Shown: one piece after another, positions 15,979 to 24,120 of the stretch
Numbering within the stretch: position 1 is the first letter of the stretch
How the letters are laid out: each line of letters begins with the position of its first letter
NCBI GenBank assembly: GCA_015075515.1
Contig: JABTUE010000001.1
Location: 620,001 to 684,000 of the forward strand
DNA from: Planctomycetota bacterium
GTDB taxonomy: Bacteria > Planctomycetota > UBA8742 > UBA2392
DNA length: 64,000 nucleotides
Direction: 5' to 3'
The notes under the pieces: generated by a model
Databases searched by the model: none
What the model was told of the DNA's origin: nothing
What the model saw: the letters and a program-made list of their open reading frames with translations, nothing else
Program-made: the position numbers and the translations under genes

Positions 15979-15988
15979 AGCATTGTCA
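15965..15988. repeat. 24-bp perfect palindrome at element edge
   Basis: TGACAATGCTCT followed by its exact complement AGAGCATTGTCA. It overlaps the right end of the small element and places a second inverted copy of the CTAGAGCATTGTCA end facing right. It could be the junction of two such elements, a terminator-like hairpin or a protein-binding site. Confidence 0.65.
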
Positions 15989-16174
15989 CGTTTTGGCAGC
16001 GCGAGAAGGTCGATCCACCTACAGGCTCCTGTCGGTGGGGTTGGCGTAAAACAACCCGCAAGCCCGAGATGTGTGCGCTTCCGGCGCCTCTTGTCGCCTG
16101 ATACGGAAGCATCTATAAAGTCCTTAAATCACGACTTTTTTTGCAGCTACGGCGCAGGTATCCCGGGGCAATGC
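15989..16174. other. Intergenic region upstream of NHL-repeat gene
   Basis: No gene is seen. It holds an imperfect hairpin with 10-bp arms and one mismatch at 16015-16038 and an AT-richer stretch at 16105-16145 that may include the promoter of the next gene. The start of the next gene has only a weak ribosome-binding site. Confidence 0.4.
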
Positions 16175-18625
16175 ATGTTCAAACATCTTGTAGCTGCACT
16201 GTTGATGGCGTTGGCGGTTGTGCTGGTTCAGGCCGCGGTCGCACAACCACTCACGATCACTACGTTGGCGGGCCCGTCTGAATCACCGGGCTGGTTTGAC
16301 GGCACGGGCAGCGCTGCACGGTTCTACAAGCCTTACGGCGTGGCCGTGGACAGCAGCGGCAACATCTTTGTCGCGGACACGAACAACCACACGATCCGCA
16401 AGGTTACCCCAGCGGGCGTTGTCACTACGCTGGCCGGTCTCGCGGGTAGCGATGGCAGCACCGATGGAACCAGCAGCGCCGCGCGGTTCACCAATCCCAA
16501 TGGCGTCGCCGTGGACGGCAATGGCAACGTCTATGTCGCGGACACAGCCAACTACACCATCCGCAAGATTACGCCGACGGGCGTTGTCACCACATTGGCC
16601 GGATTGGCGGGCGATGCAGGCAGCGCCGATGGTACGGGCAGCACCGCACGGTTCACCAATCCCACTGGCATCGCCGTAGACTCTGGCGGCAATGTCTATG
16701 TGGCAGATTCGGGAAACGACACGATCCGTAAAATCACGCCCGCTGGGCTGGTGACCACATTGGCGGGAACAGCGCAGATCTCCGGCAGCGCCGACGGCAC
16801 CGGCAGCGCGGCGCGGTTCCTCTTTCCCAATGGGATAGCCGCGGACAGCAGTGGCAACGTCTATGTTGCGGACACGGGCAACTGCACAATCCGCAAGATT
16901 ACGCCTGCAGGGGATGTCAGCACGTTGGCGGGAACGGCAGGCAGCGTCGGCAGCGCCGACGGCACGGGCGGTGGTGCGTCATTCAGCTATCCTTACGGTG
17001 TGGCCGTGGATGCCGGCGGCAACGTCTATGTCGCGGACACAGACAACCACACCATCCGCAAGATCACACCTGCGGGCGTCGTTACGACCTTCGCCGGAAC
17101 AGCGGGCAGCAGCGGCAGCGCCGACGGCACGGGCAGCGCCGCGCGGTTCTTCTTTCCCAACGGCATAGCCGCGGACAGTAGCGGCAACGTCTACGTCGCG
17201 GACACGCAGAACCACACCATCCGCAGCATCACATCCGCGAGCGTAGTAACGACGCTGGCAGGTGTCGTGGGCGGCAAGGGCACTGCTGACGGCGCGGGCG
17301 GCGCCGCGCGGTTCAATATGCCCTACGGGGTGGCCGTAGACTCCGCCGGCAACATCTACGTAGCGGACACAGACAACCACACCATCCGCAAAATCACGCC
17401 TGCGGGCGCTGTCACGACCTTCGCCGGAACAGCGGGCAGCAGCGGCAGCACCGACGGCAACGGCAGTGCCGCGCGGTTCTACTATCCGTGGGGTTTGGCC
17501 GTGGACACCAGCGATACCCTCTATGTCGCCGACATGTACAACCACACGATCCGCAAGATAACCCCGACCGGCGATGTCACCACGCTGGCTGGAACCGCGG
17601 GCATCAACGGAAGCGCCGATGGCACGGGAGCCGCGGCGAGGTTCTACTCTCCCTATGCCGTAGCCGTGGACGCCGGCGGCAACGTCTATGTCGCGGACAC
17701 CTATGCCCACACCATCCGCAAGATCACACCCGCGGCTGTTGTCACCACGCTGGCTGGAACGGCAAACAGTGAGGGCAGTGCCGACGGCACGGGCGCCGCG
17801 GCGCGGTTCTGGTTCCCCTCGGGTGTGGCCGTGGACGCCGGCGGCAACGTCTATGTCGCGGACACGTACAACCACACCATCCGCATGATCACACCGGCAG
17901 GGGTCGTCACCACCGTGGCCGGAGCGGCAGGTACTCAGGGCAGCGCCGACGGCACGGGCAGCGCCGCGCGGTTCAGCTACCCCTATGGAATAGCAATTGG
18001 CAGCGGCGGCAACCTGTATGTGTCGGACTCGGAAAACTTCTCGGTCCGCAGGGTTACGCCCGCGGGCGTTGTCACCACCGTCGCCGGCGCGGCTGGCGTT
18101 TCTGGCTTCATCGATGGCACGGGCAGCGCCGCGCGGTTCAGCTATCCCACAGGCGTGGCCGTGGACAGCAGCGGCAACTTCTATTTTGCGGACGCATCGA
18201 ACCACAGTATCCGTAAAGGCGTGCCCTCCATCGCCGACGTGGCGACCATTGACTCCGCAACCAGCAAGCCAGGCGCGTTGCGGCAACTGGATACCGCACC
18301 CCAAACAGCAACCTCATGGCAGTGGTCGGTTGTCCTGCGCCCAAGCGCCTCGATTGCCGCGCTTTCCAGCACCAGCATCCGCAATCCCACGTTCACCCCC
18401 GACATGGCGGGTACGTATGTGTTCAGGCTGCAGGCTGATTCGCCATCGGGCGCAAGCATTACGTTCGTTACGCTTGCGGCTACGCAGGCAGGCAAGTCCA
18501 AGAAGTCTAAAGATGACGGCTGTTCCACAGGCACCGATCAGTCCACATGGTTGGCGCTTGTAACACTGTTCGTGCTCACGATGGTTTCGTTCCGGCGGTT
18601 TGGCACTGCACGGGATCAAGTATAG
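16175..18625 (+). CDS. Secreted NHL-repeat protein with CTERM-like tail
   Basis: An 816-residue exported protein. The ATG at 16175 begins a clear signal peptide (HLVAALLMALAVVLVQAAVA). Residues about 25-690 hold twelve NHL beta-propeller repeats of about 55 residues with consensus AARFxxPxGVAVDSxGNVYV, ADTxNHTIRKITPAGVVTTL and AGTAGSxGSADGTG. Twelve repeats suggest two six-bladed propellers. An Ig-like or PKD-like segment follows (SWQWSVVLRP, FTPDMAGTYVFRLQAD). The C-terminus has a Lys-rich stretch, GCSTG, a hydrophobic helix and FRRFG, the same plan as the two other sorting-tail proteins in the window. It is probably surface-exposed and binds ligands or partners. A strong hairpin terminator follows the stop. 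Confidence 0.88.
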   Translation: MFKHLVAALLMALAVVLVQAAVAQPLTITTLAGPSESPGWFDGTGSAARFYKPYGVAVDSSGNIFVADTNNHTIRKVTPAGVVTTLAGLAGSDGSTDGTSSAARFTNPNGVAVDGNGNVYVADTANYTIRKITPTGVVTTLAGLAGDAGSADGTGSTARFTNPTGIAVDSGGNVYVADSGNDTIRKITPAGLVTTLAGTAQISGSADGTGSAARFLFPNGIAADSSGNVYVADTGNCTIRKITPAGDVSTLAGTAGSVGSADGTGGGASFSYPYGVAVDAGGNVYVADTDNHTIRKITPAGVVTTFAGTAGSSGSADGTGSAARFFFPNGIAADSSGNVYVADTQNHTIRSITSASVVTTLAGVVGGKGTADGAGGAARFNMPYGVAVDSAGNIYVADTDNHTIRKITPAGAVTTFAGTAGSSGSTDGNGSAARFYYPWGLAVDTSDTLYVADMYNHTIRKITPTGDVTTLAGTAGINGSADGTGAAARFYSPYAVAVDAGGNVYVADTYAHTIRKITPAAVVTTLAGTANSEGSADGTGAAARFWFPSGVAVDAGGNVYVADTYNHTIRMITPAGVVTTVAGAAGTQGSADGTGSAARFSYPYGIAIGSGGNLYVSDSENFSVRRVTPAGVVTTVAGAAGVSGFIDGTGSAARFSYPTGVAVDSSGNFYFADASNHSIRKGVPSIADVATIDSATSKPGALRQLDTAPQTATSWQWSVVLRPSASIAALSSTSIRNPTFTPDMAGTYVFRLQADSPSGASITFVTLAATQAGKSKKSKDDGCSTGTDQSTWLALVTLFVLTMVSFRRFGTARDQV
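16300..18217 (+). repeat. Twelve direct repeats of about 165 bp encoding NHL units
   Basis: In-frame tandem DNA repeats inside the NHL-repeat gene. Highly conserved blocks such as GCGGCAACGTCTATGTCGCG and GACGGCACGGGC recur at this period. The strong DNA identity between some neighbouring copies suggests recent expansion or gene conversion. Confidence 0.85.
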
Positions 18626-18646
18626 GTAAACCAGATATTGCCTGTG

Positions 18647-18680
18647 CCGACACGCGCACCACAGGTGCGCGTGTCGGTTT
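18647..18680 (+). terminator. Strong hairpin terminator after NHL-repeat gene
   Basis: A perfect 14-bp stem (18647-18660 with 18664-18677), 3-base loop, followed by TTT. It lies 22 bases after the stop codon at 18625. Confidence 0.75.
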
Positions 18681-18878
18681 CAGCGTTTCCACACGGCACC
18701 GGCCTGCCGGAGGCAACGTTCAAGACCCGGCCCTGGTGAAAGACCTCCCGCGAGCCGCGCTCGACCAGTTGCCAGACCGCTTTGCTTCTGCCGCAAAACC
18801 GCCGAAGGTATACATCGCGTCTTTTCGCCTTTTTCCCGACAGCGTTGCCACCGCGCCCGCCCGCGCCATGATTACACA

Positions 18879-19865
18879 GTGGCCCGCTTTTCGCACATCT
18901 TGGGCATTGACGAAGCCGGCCTGGGCCCGATTCTCGGCCCCCTGACCATTGGCTACAGTGCCTTTGCCCTGCCCGCGCCGCTGTCCGCCGACGCGCTGTT
19001 GAAACTCGATCTGTGGCAATCCCTGGGCATCGGCCGCGAACCCAAAGAACGCGCCAAAGGCCCCGTGGTCTGCGACAGCAAGACCCTGTACACACCCGCC
19101 CGCGGCCTGAAGCCGCTGGAAGAAGAAGTGCTGTGCTGGCTGGCGCTGAGCGGACTTGAAACCGGCGATTTTGCCGCGCTGTGGGACGCGCTGTGCCCGC
19201 TGGCCCGCGAAAAACGCGGCCTGTACGACTGGTATTACGACCCGCCCGAAAAGTACCCGCTGGAGGCCGACTGGCCCCGCACCCGCCTGCGCGCGCAGCC
19301 ACTGGGCCGCGCACTTGATGCCGCCGGCGTGCAATTGGCGGAACTGGGCGTGCTGCCGGTGTTTGAGGGCGAACTGAACGCCGCACTGCGGCGCCTGGGC
19401 AACAAAAGCCGCGCCGAGTTCGAATGCATCGCGCGCGTGATCGGCCACGTCTGGCGCAACCACCCGCACCTCTGCGTGTTGTGCGACCGCCAGGGCGGCC
19501 GCGAGCGGTACGGCCGCGCCCTGGCCCGCGAATTTCCCGAGGCCGAAGTGCGCGTGATCCACGAATCGTCCAGACTCAGCACCTATGAACTGACCGTGGC
19601 CGGCGTAAGCGGCGACCCGCGCCTGTTTGTGGCGTTTCAGGAAAAGGGCGAGTCCGACCACCTGCCGATCGCGCTGGCCAGCATGCTGGCCAAGTACCTG
19701 CGCGAACTGTCCATGCACCAGTTCAACGCCTGGTTCCTCAAGCACGACCCGGCGCTGAAACCCACGGCGGGCTACTACACCGACGGCAAACGCTGGCTGG
19801 ACGACACCGCCGGTCTGCGGCGCGCCATCGGCATCGAGGACAGCAAGATCGTGCGCCAGAAATAA
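18879..19865 (+). CDS. RNase HII-like protein, enlarged
   Basis: A 328-residue protein with the RNase HII signature at its N-terminus: GIDEAGLGPILGPL, with Asp11 and Glu12 as candidate metal ligands. Further candidate acidic sites are VVCDSKTLY, LCDRQGGRERY and the GESDHLPIALASMLAKYLRE helix that matches the C-terminal active-site region. RNase HII removes ribonucleotides from RNA-DNA hybrids. Typical RnhB is about 200 residues; the extra length is a central insertion (about residues 65-180). It may therefore be a specialised relative rather than the housekeeping enzyme. The GTG at 18879 places the motif correctly but lacks a clear ribosome-binding site. It stands alone, ahead of lptB. Confidence 0.7.
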   Translation: MARFSHILGIDEAGLGPILGPLTIGYSAFALPAPLSADALLKLDLWQSLGIGREPKERAKGPVVCDSKTLYTPARGLKPLEEEVLCWLALSGLETGDFAALWDALCPLAREKRGLYDWYYDPPEKYPLEADWPRTRLRAQPLGRALDAAGVQLAELGVLPVFEGELNAALRRLGNKSRAEFECIARVIGHVWRNHPHLCVLCDRQGGRERYGRALAREFPEAEVRVIHESSRLSTYELTVAGVSGDPRLFVAFQEKGESDHLPIALASMLAKYLRELSMHQFNAWFLKHDPALKPTAGYYTDGKRWLDDTAGLRRAIGIEDSKIVRQK

Positions 19866-19982
19866 GAACACCTGTGCCGCGTCCCGGGCCGACAACCGGC
19901 CAGGCCGCGGGTCCGGACTCACGACGTATGCCCGGCGGACTTCCCCATTGAGAATCCTTCGCCCTTGCCTGACCATGCCCCT

Positions 19983-20735
19983 ATGGCCGTCCTTCGCGGC
20001 GAAAAACTGACCAAGCGCTTCGGCAGCCGCACCGTGGTGCGCGGCGTGAACGTGGAGGTTCGCGCCGGCGAAATCGTGGGCCTGCTGGGCCGCAACGGCG
20101 CCGGCAAATCCACCACCTTCAAGATGCTGATGGGCGTGCACCGGCCCGACGGCGGCACGGTTACCCTGGCTGACAAGGACGTGACCCGCCTGCCCATGTA
20201 TCTGCGGGTGCGCCACGGCCTTGGCTATCTGCCCCAAGACCACACCCTGTTTGCGCGCCTGACGGTCGAGGAAAACCTTCAGACCATTCTTGAAACCACG
20301 GCGCTGTCCCGGCCTGACCGCGAAAAACGGCTGGAAGAGCTGATTGCCGAGTTCGGCCTGCACAAGGTTCGCACCACGCCCGCCGGAGGCTGCAGCGGCG
20401 GCGAACGCCGCCGGCTGGAAATCGCCCGCACCCTGATTTCTGACCCGAAGGTGATTCTGCTGGACGAACCCTTTGCCGGCGTGGACCCGATTGCCGTGTC
20501 CGACCTGCGCGAGCTGGTGCTTCAGCTTTCGGCCAAGGGCATTGCGATTCTTCTGACCGACCACAACGTGCGCGAAGTGCTGCCCATGACCGACCGCAGC
20601 TACATCATCGTGGACGGCCAGGTCATCAAAGAAGGCCCTCCGCGCGAAATCGCCGCCGACACCATCGTGCGCAAGGAATACCTGGGAGAGCGTTTCCGCC
20701 TGGACACCGACATCATCCGCCGCCGCGAGGGCTGA
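19983..20735 (+). CDS. lptB: LPS export ABC ATPase LptB
   Basis: A 250-residue ABC ATPase of the LptB type, which powers lipopolysaccharide transport from the inner membrane through LptFGC and the Lpt bridge. Motifs: Walker A GRNGAGKS (36-43), Q-loop YLPQD, signature CSGGERRR (the usual Leu is Cys here), Walker B VILLDEPFAGVDP and H-loop LLTDHNVRE. The FAGVDPIAV segment and the C-terminal YLGERFRLD are LptB-like. No lptA, lptC, lptF or lptG is adjacent. The start at 19983 fits the family length; upstream ribosome-binding sequence is weak. It indicates an LPS-bearing outer membrane. Confidence 0.92.
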   Translation: MAVLRGEKLTKRFGSRTVVRGVNVEVRAGEIVGLLGRNGAGKSTTFKMLMGVHRPDGGTVTLADKDVTRLPMYLRVRHGLGYLPQDHTLFARLTVEENLQTILETTALSRPDREKRLEELIAEFGLHKVRTTPAGGCSGGERRRLEIARTLISDPKVILLDEPFAGVDPIAVSDLRELVLQLSAKGIAILLTDHNVREVLPMTDRSYIIVDGQVIKEGPPREIAADTIVRKEYLGERFRLDTDIIRRREG

Positions 20736-20754
20736 CGCCTGTGCCGCGCCGGCC

Positions 20755-21024
20755 TCAGACCACCGCCGGGTGATCGTCGCCAAAGTGCACCACCGCGCGC
20801 ACTTGCCCGCGCCCGATGCGCGCAAACCGGCAGGCCAGATCCAGGTGCTCTTTCACCGTACTGGCGCAACTGTGGCGCGACCGCGCGTCAAAGCCCAGTG
20901 TCCAGGCGCCGGGCAGGGTTTCGGCCCAGCCCAGTTCCGTCAGCCGCGCCGCAAACATCTGCGCGCTCACGCGGTCCACGGAGTCGTCCAGGCGCAGCAC
21001 CAGCAGGGCCACAAAGTCGTTCAT
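20755..21024 (-). CDS. Small protein of unknown function, coupled to prmC
   Basis: An 89-residue cytoplasmic protein; the first ATG overlaps the prmC stop by 4 bases, so it is probably translated with prmC. It reads MNDFVALLVLRLDDSVDRVS, then SAQMFAARLTELGW and a C-terminal VRAVVHFGDD. The pattern of two strands and a helix hints at a compact alpha/beta fold. No family is recognised and no function is offered. Confidence 0.6.
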   Translation of the reverse strand: MNDFVALLVLRLDDSVDRVSAQMFAARLTELGWAETLPGAWTLGFDARSRHSCASTVKEHLDLACRFARIGRGQVRAVVHFGDDHPAVV

Positions 21025-21875
21025 GCGCGGGCCACCAGAATACGTTCCAGCCCGGCAAAGTCTTTTTCCGTGCGGATATCGCCCAGGCCGGCCTCGGCGG
21101 CGGCACGGCGCAGCGCCGCGCCCTGTTCCATGCCGTGTTCCATCAGCACCGGCGCGCCCGGTCTGGCGCGAGACGCAATCTGGCCCGGCAGCCGCGCGGC
21201 GACCTCCAGCCCGGCGGCGCCCCCGACCAGGGCCTCGCGCGGCTCAAAGTCGCGCACCTCGGGCTGCAGGCCGGGAAAGTCTTCCGGCGTTACGTAGGGC
21301 GGGTTGCTGACAACCAGATCAAACAATGGCGACGGCCGCAGCGCCGCCAGGCCGTCCATGCGCGCAAGACATACGCGCCCGGCCACGCCCAGCAACCGCG
21401 CGTTTTCGGCCGTGACCCTCAACGGCGCTTCGTGCAGATCCAGCGCCAGCACGCGCAGGCACGGAAACTCCAGCGCCAGCGTCACAGCCAGAACACCCGA
21501 ACCGCAGCCGATGTCCACGGCCCAGCCGCGCGTGTCGGGCGCCAGCATGCGCCGGGCCAGCGTGATGATCTGCTCGGTTTCCGGCCGCGGGATCAGCACG
21601 CCCGGCCGGACGGCAAAACGACGGCCGTAGAACTCCCAGTACCCCAGCAGATAGGCCAGCGGCTCGCGCCGGGCGCGCCGGGCGCACAGGGCGTCCAGTT
21701 GTTCAGCCCGGTCGGGGGCAAGCTCGCGGTCGGTCATGGCGGCCAGCACCCCGCGTTCGACGCCCAGCACATGGGCCAGCAGCAGCTCGATCGTCAGGCG
21801 GGGCGAATCCACACCCGCGGCGGCAAAAGCCGCGCGCCAGTGGTCCAGAGCTTGGCGGATCGTGGGCACAGGCAT
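21021..21875 (-). CDS. prmC: Peptide chain release factor N5-glutamine methyltransferase PrmC
   Basis: A 284-residue SAM-dependent methyltransferase that methylates the GGQ glutamine of release factors RF1 and RF2. An N-terminal helical domain (SPRLTIELLLAHVLGVER) precedes YWEFYGRRFAVRPGVLIPRPETE, the substrate-pocket segment. The SAM motif is VDIGCGSGVLAVTLA, and the catalytic motif is VVSNPPYV. All hallmarks are intact. The ATG at 21875 is chosen from the conserved N-terminus and a nearby GGCGG; a long open frame upstream is not protein-like. It sits 67 bases after a MATE transporter gene and is coupled to a small downstream gene. Confidence 0.95.
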   Translation of the reverse strand: MPVPTIRQALDHWRAAFAAAGVDSPRLTIELLLAHVLGVERGVLAAMTDRELAPDRAEQLDALCARRARREPLAYLLGYWEFYGRRFAVRPGVLIPRPETEQIITLARRMLAPDTRGWAVDIGCGSGVLAVTLALEFPCLRVLALDLHEAPLRVTAENARLLGVAGRVCLARMDGLAALRPSPLFDLVVSNPPYVTPEDFPGLQPEVRDFEPREALVGGAAGLEVAARLPGQIASRARPGAPVLMEHGMEQGAALRRAAAEAGLGDIRTEKDFAGLERILVARA

Positions 21876-21942
21876 GATTTGCCGCCAAACCGCGAAACAG
21901 CGAGGGGGGCAAAACGCTGTTATGGCGCGCCCCGGCGGCGCG

Positions 21943-23364
21943 TCAAACCGTAATCTTCTTCCACGCGCCGCCCCACCAGCGCCACAGCATCGCCCCGCCC
22001 AGCAGCGCGATGTACACCAGCGCCGCCGTCCAGGCCCCGGTGCTGCCCAGCCCATACTGGGGCAGAAAGTCCACAAACCCCTGCCCCGGCGCAAAGGTCA
22101 GCACGTGGGTCAGGGGCACAAACAGCCCCCAGGCCAGAATCGCCAGAACCACCGCCGGAAACTTCACGTCGCCGGCGCCGCGCAGACAGAACGCCGCGCC
22201 CAGGTTGAGCGCGTCAAACACCTGATAGCCCGCGGCAATCCACAACAGCGTGACGCCCAGCGTCACCATTTCGGCGGCCTGGGGGTCGCCGGTTTGCGCA
22301 AACAACGGTAAAACCCACGGCCCCGCCGCCGCCAGCAGCAGCCCCAGCCCGCCCATGTAGGCCACGGCCAGTTTGATTACGGCGCTGCCGGTGCGCTGGG
22401 CCCACTGGCGGTCGCCTGCGCCGATGCTCTGGCCCACCAGGGTGGTTCCGGCCAGGGCAATGCCGATTGCCGGCATGTAGCACACACTGGTCAGCATCAT
22501 GACCACCTGGCTGGCCGCAGCGTGCACCGACCCCACGCGCGCGATCATCAGTTGAAACAGTGCAAACCCCGCCAGGTCCGCGGTGCCGTGCAGGCCCATC
22601 GGAAAACCCAGCGCCATCGAGGCCCAGATGCGCGCCGGGCGCGGCCGCATCACGCTGGTCGTGGCAAATTCACGCCGCACGGCCGGCGTCAGAAGCGCCG
22701 CCACCAGCGCCAACACCCCGATTGCCTGCGCCGCCGCCGTGGCCCAGCCCGCGCCCGCCACGCCCCAACCCAGCTCAAAGATCATCAACTGGTTCAGTCC
22801 GGCATTGCTGAGCGCCACCAGCAGCATCACCAGCAGCGGCAGACGCGTGCGCCCCACGCCGTTGAAAAACCCGGCCACCGACCACACGGCCACGCCCAGA
22901 AACCCGCCTGCCATGCGGGGAAACCAGTACTCGCCGGCAAGTTCGGCCACCTGCGGCTGCATGCCGAACGGCCGGATCAGCCACGGGCCGGCAAACGCCA
23001 GCGCGACAAACAGCGGCGCCGTGGCCAGTGTTGCCCACAGGCCGTTCCAGGCAAAACTGGCCGCGCGCGAGCGCGCACCGGCGCCAAAAGCCTGGGCCGC
23101 CAGTGTCTGGGTGGCGTGCCCCACGCCGCCCAGCAGCACCACAAACACCAGTATCAGAAAAAACACACCGCCCACGGCCGCCAGCGCATCCACCGACAGA
23201 CGCCCCAGAAACCATGTGTCCGTGAGATTCAGCACCGCCTGGATGCCGGTGTTCAGCAACAGCGGCCACGCCAGCGCGAAAACCGCCCGGTAGTCTACGC
23301 GGCGGGTTCCGTCCGGCGCGTATAGCACCGCCGGCAGGCGCGAAATGTTGGCGGGAGCATTCAT
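21943..23364 (-). CDS. MATE-family multidrug exporter
   Basis: A 473-residue inner-membrane protein with about 12 hydrophobic segments in two similar halves. The first half starts VFALAWPLLLNTGIQAVLNLTDTWFLGRL, with the typical ALAAVGG next; the second half has ALGFPMGLHGTADLAGFALF. This is the layout of MATE (NorM/DinF) exporters, which expel cationic drugs by H+ or Na+ exchange. Substrate is not predictable. It is upstream of prmC on the same strand; the 67-base gap may allow co-transcription. Confidence 0.9.
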   Translation of the reverse strand: MNAPANISRLPAVLYAPDGTRRVDYRAVFALAWPLLLNTGIQAVLNLTDTWFLGRLSVDALAAVGGVFFLILVFVVLLGGVGHATQTLAAQAFGAGARSRAASFAWNGLWATLATAPLFVALAFAGPWLIRPFGMQPQVAELAGEYWFPRMAGGFLGVAVWSVAGFFNGVGRTRLPLLVMLLVALSNAGLNQLMIFELGWGVAGAGWATAAAQAIGVLALVAALLTPAVRREFATTSVMRPRPARIWASMALGFPMGLHGTADLAGFALFQLMIARVGSVHAAASQVVMMLTSVCYMPAIGIALAGTTLVGQSIGAGDRQWAQRTGSAVIKLAVAYMGGLGLLLAAAGPWVLPLFAQTGDPQAAEMVTLGVTLLWIAAGYQVFDALNLGAAFCLRGAGDVKFPAVVLAILAWGLFVPLTHVLTFAPGQGFVDFLPQYGLGSTGAWTAALVYIALLGGAMLWRWWGGAWKKITV

Positions 23365-23409
23365 GGCAAAACCGGCGGCAGTCAGAAGCGGCTGTCAACA
23401 GCACAAGCA

Positions 23410-23427
23410 AACCGCCATTGGGCGGTT
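23410..23427 (-). terminator. Possible terminator after yajQ
   Basis: A 7-bp perfect stem AACCGCC/GGCGGTT with a 4-base loop, just past the yajQ stop on the minus strand. The following minus-strand bases are only weakly T-rich (TTTGCTTG), so it may be a hairpin without termination. Confidence 0.35.
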
Positions 23428-23511
23428 CAAGATAACGCTCGGCCGACACGAAAACGTCCGGCGGTTGCGCGGGCCGGACAAGGCGCCGAGAAGCACTCCC
23501 TCAACGCCCTG

Positions 23512-24006
23512 CTAACGGTAATTCCCGAACGTGATTGGCAGCGGCAGGTCCATTTCCCGCACTGCCTGCATCACCGCCTGCAGTTCGTCCTTGCTCTTGC
23601 CGCTGACGCGGACCACGTCGCCCTGGATACTGGCCTGGACCTTGAACTTGCGGTCCTTGACCATTTTGGTGATCAGTTTGGCCTTGTCACTGGGGATACC
23701 CTCCAGCAGCGTGTAGATCTGGCGGATGCCCTGGCCGGTGGCGGGTTCCTCAGACTTGAGTTCCAGCGCCTTCAGGTTCACGCCGCGCTTGGCCAGTTTG
23801 GTGCGAAAGATGTCCAGCATTGCCTCCAGCACGGTTTTGTCCGCGGCCAGCAGCGTGATCTTGCGTTCCTTCTTTTCCCACGTCAGTTGCGCGGTCTTGC
23901 CCTTGAAGTCCCAGCGATTGGCAATTTCCTTCAGCGCCTGCTGGTGAGCGTTGTCCACCTCGTTGGTGTCGCAGGTTGCCATGATGTCAAAACTGTTGTC
24001 GGCCAT
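23512..24006 (-). CDS. yajQ: YajQ-family nucleotide-binding protein
   Basis: A 164-residue YajQ (UPF0234) protein, matching the usual length of about 163. The start MADNSFDIMATCDTNEVDNA, and later IANRWDFKG and LLEGIPSDKAKLITK, are family hallmarks. Members have two ferredoxin-like domains and bind nucleotides; some bind cyclic di-GMP and regulate transcription. The ATG at 24006 is fixed by this conserved start. It is divergent from the M48 peptidase gene (114-base gap that may hold both promoters). Confidence 0.93.
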   Translation of the reverse strand: MADNSFDIMATCDTNEVDNAHQQALKEIANRWDFKGKTAQLTWEKKERKITLLAADKTVLEAMLDIFRTKLAKRGVNLKALELKSEEPATGQGIRQIYTLLEGIPSDKAKLITKMVKDRKFKVQASIQGDVVRVSGKSKDELQAVMQAVREMDLPLPITFGNYR

Positions 24007-24120
24007 GACCGCCTCCGTGCGGTCTGTGCTAACACGAACCGGCGGGGCTGAAAAGGTGGCGGGCTTTTCCTTGCGCGCCCGTTGCGACTTTCCAGAATCA
24101 AGCCCCGAACGGGAGACGCC

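Noticed and set aside
16300..18217. The repeated DNA as a CRISPR array
   Set aside because: The repeats are about 165 bp, in frame and coding for NHL units; there are no short repeats with unique spacers.
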